A stretch of 64,000 nucleotides of DNA from Mesorhizobium sp. STM 4661 (GCF_000359125.1 NZ_CAAF010000025.1:1-64000); one strand, 5' to 3'. Positions 16,101 through 25,769 are shown, counted from the stretch's first letter. The notes: generated by a model not told the origin, from the letters alone. Numbers and translations: made by a program.

Positions 16101-17262
16101 TGAGCCCCCTGGCGCGCGCGGCTGAGGCGATGAAGCCGTTGATGGCGGCGAACAGTTCCGGCTCGTCGAGCAGGAAGGCGTCGTGACCGCGGTCGGTCTC
16201 GATTTCGACGAAGGAGACCGAGGCGCCGGCCGCGTTCAGTGCATGGACGACCGAGCGGCTTTCCTCGGTCGGGAACAGCCAGTCGCTGGTGAAGGACACC
16301 AGGCAGAAGCGGGTCTTGGTGCCGGCGAAGGCGTCGGCCAGCCGTCCGCCATGGTCGGCGGCAAGGTCGAAATAGTCCATCGAGCGGGTCATGTAGAGAT
16401 AGGAATTGGCGTCGAAACGGTCGACGAATGTCATGCCCTGATGACGCAGATAGCTTTCGATCTGGAAATCGGCGTCGAAACCGAAGGTGAGCGCTTCACG
16501 ATCCTGCAAATTGCGGCCGAATTTCCGGTGCAGGGCGACCTCCGACAGATAGGTGATGTGAGCGGCCATGCGCGCCACCGCCAGCCCCTTTTCAGGCCGC
16601 TTGCCATGCTCGAAATATTTGCCGCCATGCCAGTCCGGGTCGGCCATGACGGCTTGCCTGCCGACCTCGTGGAAGGCGATGTTCTGCGAGGAATGACGGG
16701 CACCGGTGGCGATCGGCAGCGCCGAGAAGACGCGTTCCGGATAGCTCGATGCCCATTGCAGCACCTGCATGCCGCCCATCGAGCCGCCGAGCACGCAGAA
16801 CAGTTTTTCGATGCCGAAATGGTCGATCAGCATGAGCTGCGCCCGCACCATGTCGCGGATGGTGATAACCGGCAGGTCGAGCCCGTAGGGTTTGCCGGTG
16901 GCGGGATTGATCGAGGCGGGACCGGTGGAGCCGAGGCAGCCGCCGATGACGTTGCAGCAGATGACGAAGAAGCGGTTGGTGTCGATGATCCTGCCGGGGC
17001 CGATCAGCACCTCCCACCAGCCGGGCTTGCCGGTCACCGGATTGGTGCTGGCGACATGCTGGTCGCCGGTCAGCGCATGGCAGACGAGGATGGCGTTGGA
17101 GTGGGCGTCGTTGAGGGTGCCATAGGTCTGGTAGGCGATCTGAAACGGCGACAGCAGCGTGCCGGCGTCGAGCTTGAGCGGCTTGTCGGCGCCGAAACGC
17201 AGCACCGGGCTCGACGGCTGGTCGGCCTCGTTGTTGGTTTTTCGAGCGCGCAGAGCGGCCAT
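16093..17262 (-). CDS. metX: Homoserine O-acyltransferase MetX
   Basis: 389 residues, alpha/beta hydrolase fold. Nucleophile elbow [13 protein letters not shown], acid in SFTSDWLFP and histidine in [14 protein letters not shown] form the catalytic triad; ALTGDQH and [13 protein letters not shown] are further family motifs. It acylates homoserine (acetyl-CoA in most MetX) as the first committed step of methionine synthesis. Start ATG 17262 with GAGG upstream; a GTG one codon earlier is possible. Leader carries a SAM-II riboswitch and a terminator hairpin, so expression falls when S-adenosylmethionine is high. Confidence 0.93.
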   Translation of the reverse strand: MAALRARKTNNEADQPSSPVLRFGADKPLKLDAGTLLSPFQIAYQTYGTLNDAHSNAILVCHALTGDQHVASTNPVTGKPGWWEVLIGPGRIIDTNRFFVICCNVIGGCLGSTGPASINPATGKPYGLDLPVITIRDMVRAQLMLIDHFGIEKLFCVLGGSMGGMQVLQWASSYPERVFSALPIATGARHSSQNIAFHEVGRQAVMADPDWHGGKYFEHGKRPEKGLAVARMAAHITYLSEVALHRKFGRNLQDREALTFGFDADFQIESYLRHQGMTFVDRFDANSYLYMTRSMDYFDLAADHGGRLADAFAGTKTRFCLVSFTSDWLFPTEESRSVVHALNAAGASVSFVEIETDRGHDAFLLDEPELFAAINGFIASAARARGLSL

Positions 17263-17343
17263 CACATCCTCTTACACTCGTATCGAGCTGCGAGGATCGC
17301 TTGCGATCTCACGCCGATGCGGTCGTCCGGCCGGCTGCGGACA

Positions 17344-17377
17344 ACAAAAAACCGGCAACGCCATCGCAAAGCCGGTT
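17344..17377 (-). terminator. Intrinsic terminator in metX leader
   Basis: On the minus strand AACCGGC (17377-17371) and GCCGGTT (17356-17350) form a stem around a 14-base loop, followed directly by a run of T. It lies between the SAM-II aptamer and metX. It could be the expression platform of the riboswitch (transcription attenuation). Confidence 0.7.
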
Positions 17378-17392
17378 ACAGGATGCAAACGG

Positions 17393-17446
17393 CCCTTTAG
17401 CGAGTTGTTTAACGTGGCTGCAAGCCGACCGGCCAAATCACCACGG
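17393..17446 (-). promoter_or_regulatory. SAM-II riboswitch
   Basis: Minus-strand sequence runs CCGTGGTGATTTGGCCG, then GCTTGCAGCCACGTTAAACA and CTCGCTAAAGGG. These are the invariant blocks of the SAM-II (metA) motif: P1 from CCGTGG with CCACG, the TGATTTG loop and the GCTAAA pseudoknot strand. It binds S-adenosylmethionine and down-regulates the downstream metX-metW unit. Class and position are exactly as known for metA/metX in rhizobia. Confidence 0.93.
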
Positions 17447-17581
17447 AATTTCGCTCTCTTCTAAGACCGGCGCGCGCCGGCGTCAACGGCCACCCATGAT
17501 TTGCCACCTCTCGACATTCCGGGCCATGGCTTGTATTTCCGCTGCGGCTTCCCGGGGGAAGCATCTCGACGGATTTGTGAC

Positions 17582-18691
17582 ATGAACCAGATACCGGACA
17601 AGGCACGGCCGACGCCCCGCGCGGGCATCATGGACATCGAAGCCTATGTGCCGGGCAAGAGCACAGCGCCCGCCGGCGTGGCGAAAGTTCACAAATTGTC
17701 GTCGAACGAAAATCCGCTCGGCCCTTCGCCGAAGGCGATAGAGGCGGCGCGCGAAGTGGCTAGCAAGCTCGACGTCTATCCCGACGGCACCGCCAGGCGC
17801 CTGCGCGAGGCGATCGCCGAGGTGCATGGCCTGAATGCGGCTAACATCATCTGTTCCAATGGTTCCGACGAGATCCTGGGCCTGCTCGCGCAGACCTATC
17901 TCGCGCCCGGCGACGAAGCTGTCATCACCGAACACGCCTTCTCGATCTACAAGATCTACATCCAGTCGGCGGGCGCGACGCCCGTGTCGGTCAAGGAGAC
18001 CGAGGAGCGCGCCGACGTCGATGCGATCCTCGCCGCCGTGACGCTGGCTACCCGGATCATTTTTCTTGCCAATCCCAACAACCCGACCGGCACCTACATG
18101 CCGTTCCAGGAGGTTCGCCGGCTGCATGCCGGGCTGCCAAAAAACGTGCTTCTGGTGCTGGATGCGGCCTACGCCGAATATGTGCGCCGCAACGATTATG
18201 AAGCCGGCATCGAGCTTGTGAGCGGTGCCGAGAACGTGGTGATGACCCGCACCTTCTCCAAGCTCGGGCTTGGCGGCGCGCGGATCGGCTGGATGTATGG
18301 CCCTATGCACATCGTCGACGCGATCAACCGCGTTCGCGGCCCCTTCAACGTCAACGCGACGGCGATCGAGGCCGGCATTGCCGCGATCCGCGACCGCGCC
18401 CATGTCGAGCGCAGCGTCGCGCATAACGAGACCTGGCTGGCCTGGTTGAGCGAGGAACTGACAAAGCTCGGGCTGCGGGTGACGCCAAGCGTCGGCAATT
18501 TCGTGCTGATCCACTTTCCCGAGGACAACAAGCATTCGGCGGCCGCCGCGGACGATTATCTCACCCAGCGCGGCTACATATTGCGGCGCGTTTCCGGCTA
18601 CGGCTTCCCGAATGCGCTGCGCATGTCCATCGGCACCGAAGAGGCCAATCGCGGCGTTGTCGCCGCACTCACGACGTTTCTGAAAAGCTGA
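17582..18691 (+). CDS. hisC: Histidinol-phosphate/aromatic aminotransferase
   Basis: 369 residues, PLP-dependent aspartate aminotransferase fold type [19 protein letters not shown] at the start, [37 protein letters not shown] and the PLP lysine in [14 protein letters not shown] all match HisC. Located directly before prephenate dehydrogenase (4-bp gap), so besides histidine synthesis it may transaminate phenylpyruvate, hydroxyphenylpyruvate or prephenate; this dual role is inferred from context. ATG 17582 gives the conserved N-terminus. Divergent from the metX leader. Confidence 0.9.
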   Translation: MNQIPDKARPTPRAGIMDIEAYVPGKSTAPAGVAKVHKLSSNENPLGPSPKAIEAAREVASKLDVYPDGTARRLREAIAEVHGLNAANIICSNGSDEILGLLAQTYLAPGDEAVITEHAFSIYKIYIQSAGATPVSVKETEERADVDAILAAVTLATRIIFLANPNNPTGTYMPFQEVRRLHAGLPKNVLLVLDAAYAEYVRRNDYEAGIELVSGAENVVMTRTFSKLGLGGARIGWMYGPMHIVDAINRVRGPFNVNATAIEAGIAAIRDRAHVERSVAHNETWLAWLSEELTKLGLRVTPSVGNFVLIHFPEDNKHSAAAADDYLTQRGYILRRVSGYGFPNALRMSIGTEEANRGVVAALTTFLKS

Positions 18692-18695
18692 AGCA

Positions 18696-19631
18696 ATGAC
18701 ATCACCGATGTTCGAAAAGATCGCGCTGGTCGGCATCGGCCTGATCGGCTCGTCGCTGGCCCGCGTCATCCGCCGCGAGGGTCTCGCCCGTCATGTCGCC
18801 ATCTCGACGCGCAGCGAAACGACGCTGGCTCGGGCAAGGGAGCTCGGCCTCGGCTCCTCCTACACCATGGACGCCAGGGAAGCGGTGCGCGACGCCGATC
18901 TGGTCATCGTTTCGGTGCCGGTCGGCTCCTCGGGCGAAGTCGCCGAGGAAATCGCTCCGGCACTGAAAAAGGGCGCCATCCTCACCGATGTCGGTTCGAC
19001 CAAGGCATCGGTCATCGCCCAGATCGAGCCGCATGTGCCCGATGGCGTGCATTTCATCCCCGGCCACCCGCTGGCCGGCACTGAAAAGTCGGGACCGGAC
19101 GCCGGCTTCGCCGAGCTGTTCGAGAACCGCTGGTGCATCTTCACGCCGCTGCCTGGCACCGATCCGGCGGCCCTGGAAAAGCTTTCGGAATTCTGGCGCT
19201 GCTGCGGCTCCAACATCGACACCATGGATCCGCAGCATCACGACATGACGCTCGCCATCGTCTCGCATCTGCCGCACATCATCGCCTACAACATCGTCGG
19301 CACCGCCGACGATCTGCAGTCGGTGACCAAGTCCGAAGTCATCAAATACTCGGCCTCCGGCTTTCGCGATTTCACCCGCCTTGCCGCTTCCGACCCTACC
19401 ATGTGGCGGGACGTCTGCCTGCACAACAAGGACGCGATCCTCGAAATGCTGGCACGGTTCTCGGAGGATCTCGCCTCGCTGCAGCGCGCGATCCGCTGGG
19501 GTGACGGCGAAAAGCTGTTCGACCTGTTCACCCGCACCCGAGCCGTGCGCCGCTCGATCATCGAGGCCGGCCAGGACATCGACGCGCCGGATTTCGGACG
19601 GCAGGCGGTCGAGCATCCCGCCAAGGGATAG
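18696..19631 (+). CDS. tyrA: Prephenate/arogenate dehydrogenase
   Basis: 311 residues. NAD(P)-binding Rossmann motif IALVGIGLIGSSLAR at residues 8-22; DVGSTKASV, HFIPGHPLAGTEKSGPDAG and MDPQHHDMTLAIVSHLPHIIAY are the catalytic motifs of the TyrA family, with the key histidine in the last. It forms hydroxyphenylpyruvate from prephenate or tyrosine from arogenate. No fused chorismate mutase or ACT domain, so regulation by tyrosine would be through other sites. In operon with hisC. Confidence 0.92.
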   Translation: MTSPMFEKIALVGIGLIGSSLARVIRREGLARHVAISTRSETTLARARELGLGSSYTMDAREAVRDADLVIVSVPVGSSGEVAEEIAPALKKGAILTDVGSTKASVIAQIEPHVPDGVHFIPGHPLAGTEKSGPDAGFAELFENRWCIFTPLPGTDPAALEKLSEFWRCCGSNIDTMDPQHHDMTLAIVSHLPHIIAYNIVGTADDLQSVTKSEVIKYSASGFRDFTRLAASDPTMWRDVCLHNKDAILEMLARFSEDLASLQRAIRWGDGEKLFDLFTRTRAVRRSIIEAGQDIDAPDFGRQAVEHPAKG

Positions 19632-19633
19632 GT

Positions 19634-20632
19634 TCAATCGACCGGCTTGATCTTGCCCAGCGGGATGAACCCGAGCGAGGCCTTGCCCTTGACAATCTTG
19701 AGCGGCATTGACGGTTCGTTGCCGAGCAGGGCCAGTCCGGCAAAGCCGGTTTCAATCTGCCTCTTCTGTTCGGGAATGGCCGCGCCGAGAATTGCTGCCA
19801 CGGCTTTCGGATCGTTCAGCTTGATCATGAGGTTGGCGTCGATCAGGCCGTCGGCACTGACCGATACCGGTCCGGAAATGGTGATGCGCGCGGTTCCCGA
19901 CGACAGATCGAGCTTGGTGATATCGACCGCCTGGCCGCGCAGGCTCCTGGCCTGCGTCTTGATCAGCGCCACACCGTTTTTCAGGGTCACGTCGCCGCTG
20001 CCGTCGAGCGGCGGTAGCACGCGCCCATCGATCGCGTCCGGGTCGATCTCAAGATCGGTAAAACTCCCGACATAGCCGATGTCCTGGCCATTCGGACTGA
20101 GTTGCCCGGCCGCCGTCCCGGCGCTGAACAGTTCGACCGGGTCCGTGCCGTCGGCCGGATCGGTCTGGCCGGACAGGCCCTCGGCCGCCAGCGAAACGCG
20201 CCGCGGCAGGGGCCAGGACAGTTTCACGCTTGCCTGCAGATTATCCCAGTCGATCCACAACGGCGCCATTCCCGGGAAGGTGGTCCTGAGCGGCCCGCGC
20301 AATTCGGCAAAAGGCGACAGGATCCGCGTGATCCGCGTGACGGCGTTGAGGCTGCCGCTCGAAACGGCGACGTTCCTAGTGTCGTCCTGATACGCCAGAT
20401 TGTCACAGGAAATGGCGAAGCTCAGCGGATAGCCGCTGACCGTGAGATTGGCGCAGTCAGCCTCGATGCCATTGCCGTTGAGCTCGGCCACGGCTTTGTC
20501 GGTTTCGCTCCTGACCTTGTCGGCCAGGTAGAACCAGCCGGCGCTGTAGATGCCGAACAGCACGGCGAGGAAGGCGGCAAGCCAGAAGAGGCGGCGGCGA
20601 AAATCCGGCGGGCGCTCTTCACTTGACGTCAT
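19634..20632 (-). CDS. DUF2125 membrane-anchored protein
   Basis: 332 residues. One membrane helix near the N-terminus (FWLAAFLAVLFGIYSAGWFYLA, residues ~16-37) after a basic segment, then a large beta-rich domain, probably periplasmic. ADCANLTVSGYPLSFAISCDNLAY carries the family's two cysteines. DUF2125 is widespread in Hyphomicrobiales without assigned function. Ends two bases after the convergent tyrA gene. Confidence 0.85.
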   Translation of the reverse strand: MTSSEERPPDFRRRLFWLAAFLAVLFGIYSAGWFYLADKVRSETDKAVAELNGNGIEADCANLTVSGYPLSFAISCDNLAYQDDTRNVAVSSGSLNAVTRITRILSPFAELRGPLRTTFPGMAPLWIDWDNLQASVKLSWPLPRRVSLAAEGLSGQTDPADGTDPVELFSAGTAAGQLSPNGQDIGYVGSFTDLEIDPDAIDGRVLPPLDGSGDVTLKNGVALIKTQARSLRGQAVDITKLDLSSGTARITISGPVSVSADGLIDANLMIKLNDPKAVAAILGAAIPEQKRQIETGFAGLALLGNEPSMPLKIVKGKASLGFIPLGKIKPVD

Positions 20633-20744
20633 GCTGCGGCTCTCGTTAACGCGTGTTGCAGGCTATCGTTTCCGGCAACAGAGATAGACGGAGACGATAG
20701 AAAAACACCGATTCCGGTGCGGTGCTGCAGTCAGGCTTGGCGAT

Positions 20745-21281
20745 ATGGGCGATTTTTGGGTTTTTGGCTACGGTTCGCTGATCTGGCGGCCGGGATTTGC
20801 GCATGTCGAGACGCGGCGTGCACGTCTCCACGGCTACCGCAGGTCGCTCTGCGTCTATTCCTTCGTGCATCGCGGCACACGCGAACGGCCCGGTCTGGTG
20901 CTCGGCCTCGACCGTGGCGGCTCCTGCGTCGGACTGGCTTTCCGTGTTCCCGGCGATCTGCGCGACGAGGCCATCGCCTATCTGCGCGAGCGCGAGCTGG
21001 TCACCAGTGTCTATCTCGAGCGCCTGCTGCGCGTCCGTCTCGACGACAGTGATACAGGCACGGGCAAGACGGTCGACGCGATCGCCTATATTGTCGACCG
21101 CGACCATGAGCAATATGCCGGCGCACTCGATGAAGCGGACGCCGCGAGCGTCGTTCGCGGCGCCGTCGGCCGGTCGGGAAAGAACGAGGACTATGTCTCG
21201 AGCACGCTGGAGCATCTCGAGGCGCTGGGGATCCGTGACCATTGGCTGGAGGAGGTCGCGCGACAGGTCGCGCCTTTGTGA
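20745..21281 (+). CDS. ChaC-like gamma-glutamylcyclotransferase
   Basis: 178 residues. FWVFGYGSLIWRPGF at residues 4-18 is the conserved YGSL substrate loop, followed by YRRSLCVYSFVHRGTRERPGLVLGL; RERELVTSVYLERLL holds the likely catalytic glutamate and NEDYVSSTLEHLEALGI ends the domain. ChaC enzymes cleave glutathione to 5-oxoproline and Cys-Gly in the cytosol. Monocistronic, divergent from the DUF2125 gene. Confidence 0.88.
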   Translation: MGDFWVFGYGSLIWRPGFAHVETRRARLHGYRRSLCVYSFVHRGTRERPGLVLGLDRGGSCVGLAFRVPGDLRDEAIAYLRERELVTSVYLERLLRVRLDDSDTGTGKTVDAIAYIVDRDHEQYAGALDEADAASVVRGAVGRSGKNEDYVSSTLEHLEALGIRDHWLEEVARQVAPL

Positions 21282-21395
21282 AGTGCTGGTGGGGTGTAAA
21301 GGACGGCCTAGCCTTTGACGTCGTCGTGGCGCGACATAGGTTAAGCCCGTCGGGCGCTTCTCGCCCGATCCTTCCCATCCTCACGGAGATCAGTC

Positions 21396-22343
21396 TTGCA
21401 GAAACGTCGTCTCGGTCGAACCGACCTGTCCATCGCGCCGCTGGTTCTGGGCGGCAACGTCTTCGGCTGGACCGCCGACGAGAAAACCTCCTTCGACCTG
21501 CTCGACCGGTTCGTCGACGCCGGCCTCAACGCCATCGACACCGCCGATTCCTATTCGCGCTGGATTGCCGGCAACAAGGGCGGCGAATCCGAAACCATCA
21601 TCGGCAAATGGATGAAGAGCCGCGGCAATCGCGACAAGGTCGTGGTGATCACCAAGGTCGGATCGGATATGGGGCAGGGCAGGAAGGACCTTTCCGCCGC
21701 CTATATCGAAAAAGCCATAGATGCGTCGTTGAAGCGGCTGCAGACCGATGTCATCGATCTCTATCTGTCGCACTGGCCGGACCCGGCCACGCCTTACGAG
21801 GAAACGCTCGGCGCCTACCAGAAGCTGCTGGCCAAGGGCAAGATCCGCTACGCCGGCGCCTCCAACCTCGATGCCGGCCAGTTGCGCGCCGCGCTCGACG
21901 TGGCGAGCCTGCGCGGCTTGCCGCGCTATGCGGTGCTGCAGCCCGAATACAATCTCTACGATCGGTCGTCCTTCGATGGGCCGCTGCATGATCTGTGCGC
22001 GGCCGAGGATATCGGGGTCATCACCTATTTCAGCCTCGCCAAGGGGTTCCTGAGCGGCAAATACCGCAGCGAGGCCGATCTTGGCAAAAGCGCGCGTGGC
22101 GGTGGTGTGAAAGACTATCTCAACGCGCGCGGCATGCGCATCCTGGCGGCACTCGACGCAGTGTCGGCGCGCCATTCGGCCAAGCAGGCGGAAGTGGCAC
22201 TTGCCTGGGTGATCGCGCAACCCGGCGTCACCGCCCCAATCGCCAGCGCCACGACGCTCGACCAGGTGGACAGCCTGGCGCGCGCGGCATCATTGAAGCT
22301 CGGTCCGGACGATATGGCGGAGCTCGACAAAGCGAGCGCGTAG
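21396..22343 (+). CDS. Aldo/keto reductase
   Basis: 315 residues, TIM-barrel oxidoreductase. The tetrad is visible as D and Y in AIDTADSYSRW, K in VVVITKVGSD and H in LYLSHWPDP. C-terminal NADP-binding parts include EVALAWVIAQPGVTAPIASATT. Translation starts at TTG 21396, with GGAG eight bases upstream; no ATG fits the conserved RRLGRTDLSI N-terminus. Substrate unknown. Followed by the convergent plsC gene. Confidence 0.88.
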   Translation: MQKRRLGRTDLSIAPLVLGGNVFGWTADEKTSFDLLDRFVDAGLNAIDTADSYSRWIAGNKGGESETIIGKWMKSRGNRDKVVVITKVGSDMGQGRKDLSAAYIEKAIDASLKRLQTDVIDLYLSHWPDPATPYEETLGAYQKLLAKGKIRYAGASNLDAGQLRAALDVASLRGLPRYAVLQPEYNLYDRSSFDGPLHDLCAAEDIGVITYFSLAKGFLSGKYRSEADLGKSARGGGVKDYLNARGMRILAALDAVSARHSAKQAEVALAWVIAQPGVTAPIASATTLDQVDSLARAASLKLGPDDMAELDKASA

Positions 22344-22356
22344 GGGCAGGCTTAAT

Positions 22357-23151
22357 TCAGGTCTTCGCTGCCGCGCCAAGTTCTTGCAACCGCTTCACCG
22401 CCGTCGGCGGCATGGGCGGCGGGTTTGGCGAGCGTGAGGCCTCGACGAGCAACTGGTCGCAAGCGGCTTCCGTCTCGCCGATCAGCCGTTCCATGAATTC
22501 CTCCTTGTCCAGTCCCGGCGGGATCGGCGGCAGGAAGCGGGCCTTGATCGTACCGGGATAGCGCATGAATTTCCGGCGCGGCCAGTAGAGACCCGCGACA
22601 TGGGCGACCGGCACCACAGGAACGCCAAGCTGCGCGTAGAGCTCGACGATGCCGTATTTGTAGGCTGGTTCGTCGCCCGGCGCCCGGCGTGTGCCCTCGG
22701 GATAGATGATCAGCTGGCGGGGGTTGCGCGCCAGCTCTTGCCTGGTGGCAGCGACCACCGCTTTCAGCGCTTTCGAGCGGCTGCCGCGGTCGACCGGGAT
22801 CATCCGCATCTTCATGATGTACCAGCCGAAGAACGGGATCCAGGTGAGTTCGCGCTTGAGGATGTAGAGCGGGTCCTTGAGGAAGGGGAAGAAGGCGATC
22901 GCGTCCCAGAAGGACTGATGCTTGGGCGCCAGGATGAAGGAGCCCTCGGGCAGGTTTTCCAGCCCGGTGATGTCGTTTCCGGTGCCGGCGATCTTGTCGT
23001 AGAGCCACATGCTGGTGCGCGACCAGAATTTCGGTACGAACCAGGCGTGGTGGCGCGGCGACAGAAAATAGTAGGGCGTCCAGAGGATCATCTGGACGAT
23101 CAAATTGACGTAGAAGACGAGGTTGAACGCCAGCGAGCGGATATAGAGCAT
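22357..23151 (-). CDS. plsC: 1-acyl-sn-glycerol-3-phosphate acyltransferase
   Basis: 264 residues. N-terminal membrane helix (LAFNLVFYVNLIVQMILW), then the acyltransferase motifs HQSFWD (HX4D), IPVDRGSRSKAL and YPEGTRRAPG (acyl-acceptor site), and VPVVPVAHVAGLYW. Makes phosphatidic acid from lysophosphatidic acid at the inner membrane. The C-terminus is proline-rich (NPPPMPPTAV). Single gene; the ATG at 23151 begins the conserved first helix. Confidence 0.9.
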   Translation of the reverse strand: MLYIRSLAFNLVFYVNLIVQMILWTPYYFLSPRHHAWFVPKFWSRTSMWLYDKIAGTGNDITGLENLPEGSFILAPKHQSFWDAIAFFPFLKDPLYILKRELTWIPFFGWYIMKMRMIPVDRGSRSKALKAVVAATRQELARNPRQLIIYPEGTRRAPGDEPAYKYGIVELYAQLGVPVVPVAHVAGLYWPRRKFMRYPGTIKARFLPPIPPGLDKEEFMERLIGETEAACDQLLVEASRSPNPPPMPPTAVKRLQELGAAAKT

Positions 23152-23291
23152 GTGGGAAGTGCCCGGTGAGGAGGTGTGCGTTGGTTACACCAAGCGCGGG
23201 CAAAAAGGAAACGGCGCGATGGGCGGAGATCGGTCCGGCCGGCAATGAGCCGCAGTCAGATCCTTCTCCCAGTCTACCACCTGCGTCAAGC

Positions 23292-24196
23292 CTACCACGT
23301 CGCCTGTGCCAGGCGCTCCCTGAGGCGTGGCGCGGCGAAATCGAGGAAGGCGCGCAGTTTCACCGGCAGCAGGCCCTGGCTGGCATGCACGAGGTTCACC
23401 GGCCATGGCTGCGGCTCGAATGCCTCCAGTACCGGGCAGAGCGTGCCCGAGCGCACCGCGGCGGCGATCTGATAGGAAAGCACCCTCGTCATCCCGACGC
23501 CGGCAACCGCGGCATCGATCGCCGCTTCCGCCGTGTTGACCCTGAGCCGGGAGCGGATCCGGACAGCGCGTTCGGTCTTGCCCGCGGCAAAAGTCCATGT
23601 GGCGGGAGAGGTCAGCCCCTCGAAGGCGATGCAGCTGTGCGCGGCAAGGTCGTTCGGGGTCTTCGGGGTGCCGTGTTCGGCCAGATAGGCCGGGCTCGCG
23701 CAAACAACGCGACGGATCGAGCCAACGCGGATGGCGACCAGGCTCGAGTTGGCAAGCTCGCCAATGCGGATGGCGAGATCGATGTGCTCCTCGATCAACT
23801 GGGTATCCGGTCCGCAAGCGTCAGGCGGATGTCCACGTCGGGATAGGCTGCGAGGAAGCCGGTGACGATCGGCAACACGTGCAGGCGGCCAAAGACGATC
23901 GGCGCGGTGACGATCAGCTCGCCGGTCGGGGTGCTGTATTCGCCGGCGGCGGCACGCTCGGCCTCGCCGATCTCACCCAGAATGCGGCGGCAGGCAGCCA
24001 GATAGACGTGGCCGGAATCGGTTAGCGTCAGCCGCCGCGTCGAGCGGTTCAGGAGACGCGTCTTCAGATGCCGCTCCAGGTCAGAGACCTTGCGGCTGAC
24101 CGTTGCGAGCGGAATGCCGAAATGGCGCCCCGCGGCCGAAAGGCTGCCGGTCTCCGCGGCGGCGACGAAAAGCGACATGGCTTCGAAGCGATCCAT
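23292..24196 (-). pseudogene. LysR-family regulator broken by a frameshift
   Basis: The DNA-binding half (from ATG 24196, MDRFEAMSLFVAAAETGSL, with the HTH up to residue ~65) ends at RLTLADRIPS and a TGA near 23796. The effector-binding half continues in another frame from LIEEHIDLAIRIGEL to the stop at 23292. Joining them by adding a single base in the CCCAG stretch at about 23803 restores an uninterrupted ~300-residue LysR protein. This is either a true inactivating deletion or a sequencing error. It is divergent from the flavin-binding gene at 24291, its probable target. Confidence 0.8.
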
Positions 24197-24199
24197 GGT

Positions 24200-24255
24200 T
24201 CTTCCGAAAAATGGAAGGATAGATTGCAAATATGCCATCTTCATCCGGAAGATGG
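24200..24255. promoter_or_regulatory. Two inverted repeats in the LysR/flavoprotein divergent region
   Basis: A perfect 8-bp dyad CCATCTTC-N5-GAAGATGG (24235-24255) and a second one, CTTCC-N7-GGAAG (24201-24217), share the half-site GGAAG. They lie between the divergent starts at 24196 and 24291, as expected for LysR binding sites. They remain intact although the regulator gene is frameshifted. Confidence 0.5.
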
Positions 24256-24290
24256 AAGGCTTTATCTAGAACTGCCCAAAGGAGACTTCC

Positions 24291-24902
24291 ATGAACGCCC
24301 ATGCTTTCACCAGCGACGTCGCCTTTACGCCGACCGTCAAGGCGATCCAGGCTCGCAAAGGCTCCCGCGACGCCTATGCCCGTGTCGAGGAGCGCGGCGG
24401 CTGGCAAGCTGATATCACGCCCGATCTCGCCGCCTTCATCGAGGCACAGACCAGTGTCTTTCTCTCTACGGCCAATAGCGAGGGCCAGCCCTACATCCAA
24501 CATCGCGGCGGGCCAGCCGGCTTCCTCAAGGTGCTCGACGAGCGGACGATCGGATTCACGGATTTCGCCGGCAACAGGCAGTTCATCACGCAGGGCAATC
24601 TGGCCGACAATTCGCACGCTTTCCTGTTCCTGATCGACTATGCGCACCGGCAGCGCATCAAGATCTGGGGCAGGGCGCGCGTGGTCGAGGACGACGCGGA
24701 ACTGATGGCGAAGCTGATGCCGGAAGGTTACAAGGCGCGCCCCGAGCAGATCGTCCTTTTCACGGTCTCGGCCTGGGACGCCAATTGCCCGCAGCACATC
24801 CCGCAACGTTTCGAAGCGGCCGACGTGGCCGCGGCGCTGGCCGAGCGGGACAAACGTATCGAATGGCTCGAACAGGAGATCGCGCGTTTGCGCGGAGCTT
24901 AG
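24291..24902 (+). CDS. Pyridoxamine 5'-phosphate oxidase-family flavin-binding protein
   Basis: 203 residues. Split-barrel FMN-binding fold: SVFLSTANSEGQPYIQHRGGPAGF, GFTDFAGNRQFITQGNLADN and RIKIWGRARVVED are family motifs. The last ~30 residues (ADVAAALAERDKRIEWLEQEIARLRG) form a short coiled coil likely used for dimer or oligomer contact. Ribosome site AAGGAG seven bases before ATG 24291. Function probably redox or general detoxification; the substrate is unknown. Likely controlled by the broken LysR gene opposite. Confidence 0.85.
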   Translation: MNAHAFTSDVAFTPTVKAIQARKGSRDAYARVEERGGWQADITPDLAAFIEAQTSVFLSTANSEGQPYIQHRGGPAGFLKVLDERTIGFTDFAGNRQFITQGNLADNSHAFLFLIDYAHRQRIKIWGRARVVEDDAELMAKLMPEGYKARPEQIVLFTVSAWDANCPQHIPQRFEAADVAAALAERDKRIEWLEQEIARLRGA

Positions 24903-24915
24903 GTCTGGCTGCGGC

Positions 24916-25632
24916 TCAGTTGCCCGCCTCAGCCAGCGCGATGCCGTCAGGCGTCGGCTTGAACGGCACGATGCCACGTGCCAGCGCCAGCAGATACTTG
25001 TTGTATTCGGTGAACAGCACGCGCAATGCCCGGGGCTTGGTCAGCCAGCCGCCATTGTCGAGATTGGCGTTGACCACCGGGTAGGGCTCAAGCTTGGCGT
25101 TGTGCAGCAGCCGGCCCATTTCCAGCAGGCTGCGCGGCATGTGATAGTTGTTGGTGACGAGGATCACGGTGCCGTAGGCGTGGTCTTCCACCCATTTGGC
25201 GCTTTCCTCGGCATTGCCGATCGTGTCGAGCGCGGCGCGGTCGATGTCGACGCAGCAGGAAAACAGTTTCTTGTCGCCGCCGGTCGCGGCTTGAAGCTGG
25301 CGGCGGCTGGCGGATGGATGCACGCCGCTGATCAGCAGCCGCTCGCCCTTGCCGGACGCAAGCAGCCCCATCGCCGCGTCGAGACGCGACTGGCCGCCGG
25401 TCAGGACGATGATGGCATCGGCCTTTGCGGGATTGGCAGGCGTCGTCAGATGGCTGACGGTATTGGCAAAGAGAGCAAAGCCGCCGACAAAAACCGCCAT
25501 CAGCCCGAGCAGGGAAAACGCGCAGACACGGATGACGGAACTTAGCCGGCCCAGCTTGCCAAACCCGTGCGCAGGCATGACCAGCACCGGCATGCGTCCA
25601 GCCGTATCGATCGAGTCCCTCGCGTCCATCAT
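24916..25632 (-). CDS. YdcF/ElyC-family (DUF218) membrane protein
   Basis: 238 residues. One membrane helix (VCAFSLLGLMAVFVGGFALFA, residues ~36-56), then the DUF218 domain: ADAIIVLTGGQSRLDAAMGLL, RLLISGVHP and VILVTNNYHMPRSLLEM. Related ElyC and SanA proteins act in envelope integrity and lipid carrier metabolism; YdcF itself binds SAM. The domain faces the periplasm by topology prediction. An ATG one codon downstream (25629) is an equal start. Downstream in direction of the ftsEX unit. Confidence 0.85.
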   Translation of the reverse strand: MMDARDSIDTAGRMPVLVMPAHGFGKLGRLSSVIRVCAFSLLGLMAVFVGGFALFANTVSHLTTPANPAKADAIIVLTGGQSRLDAAMGLLASGKGERLLISGVHPSASRRQLQAATGGDKKLFSCCVDIDRAALDTIGNAEESAKWVEDHAYGTVILVTNNYHMPRSLLEMGRLLHNAKLEPYPVVNANLDNGGWLTKPRALRVLFTEYNKYLLALARGIVPFKPTPDGIALAEAGN

Positions 25633-25720
25633 GTCATGGTTAACCCCGAATTGCGGCCTTTGGTAGGTCGCAGGCGCACTTTGCGTTACGGTAGGTTTTC
25701 ATCCGTGATCGATCCCTTTT

Positions 25721-25769
25721 GTGCATGTCGTCGGCTCAAACCGGTTTCCACTTTTTGGGAGGCACGCAT
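25721..25769. repeat. Degenerate RIME-like repeat
   Basis: GTGCATGTCGTCGG at one end and GGGAGGCACGC at the other enclose CTCAAACCGGTTTCCACTTTTT. The core is the same as in the element at 9020. It lies downstream of ftsX and upstream of the YdcF gene. Confidence 0.5.

Noticed and set aside
16183..17400. 405-codon plus-strand frame opposite metX
   Set aside because: It crosses the metX gene and the SAM-II leader and has no recognisable domain.
17483..18769. 428-codon minus-strand frame opposite hisC
   Set aside because: It mirrors hisC codon by codon; no domain is visible and hisC is unmistakable.
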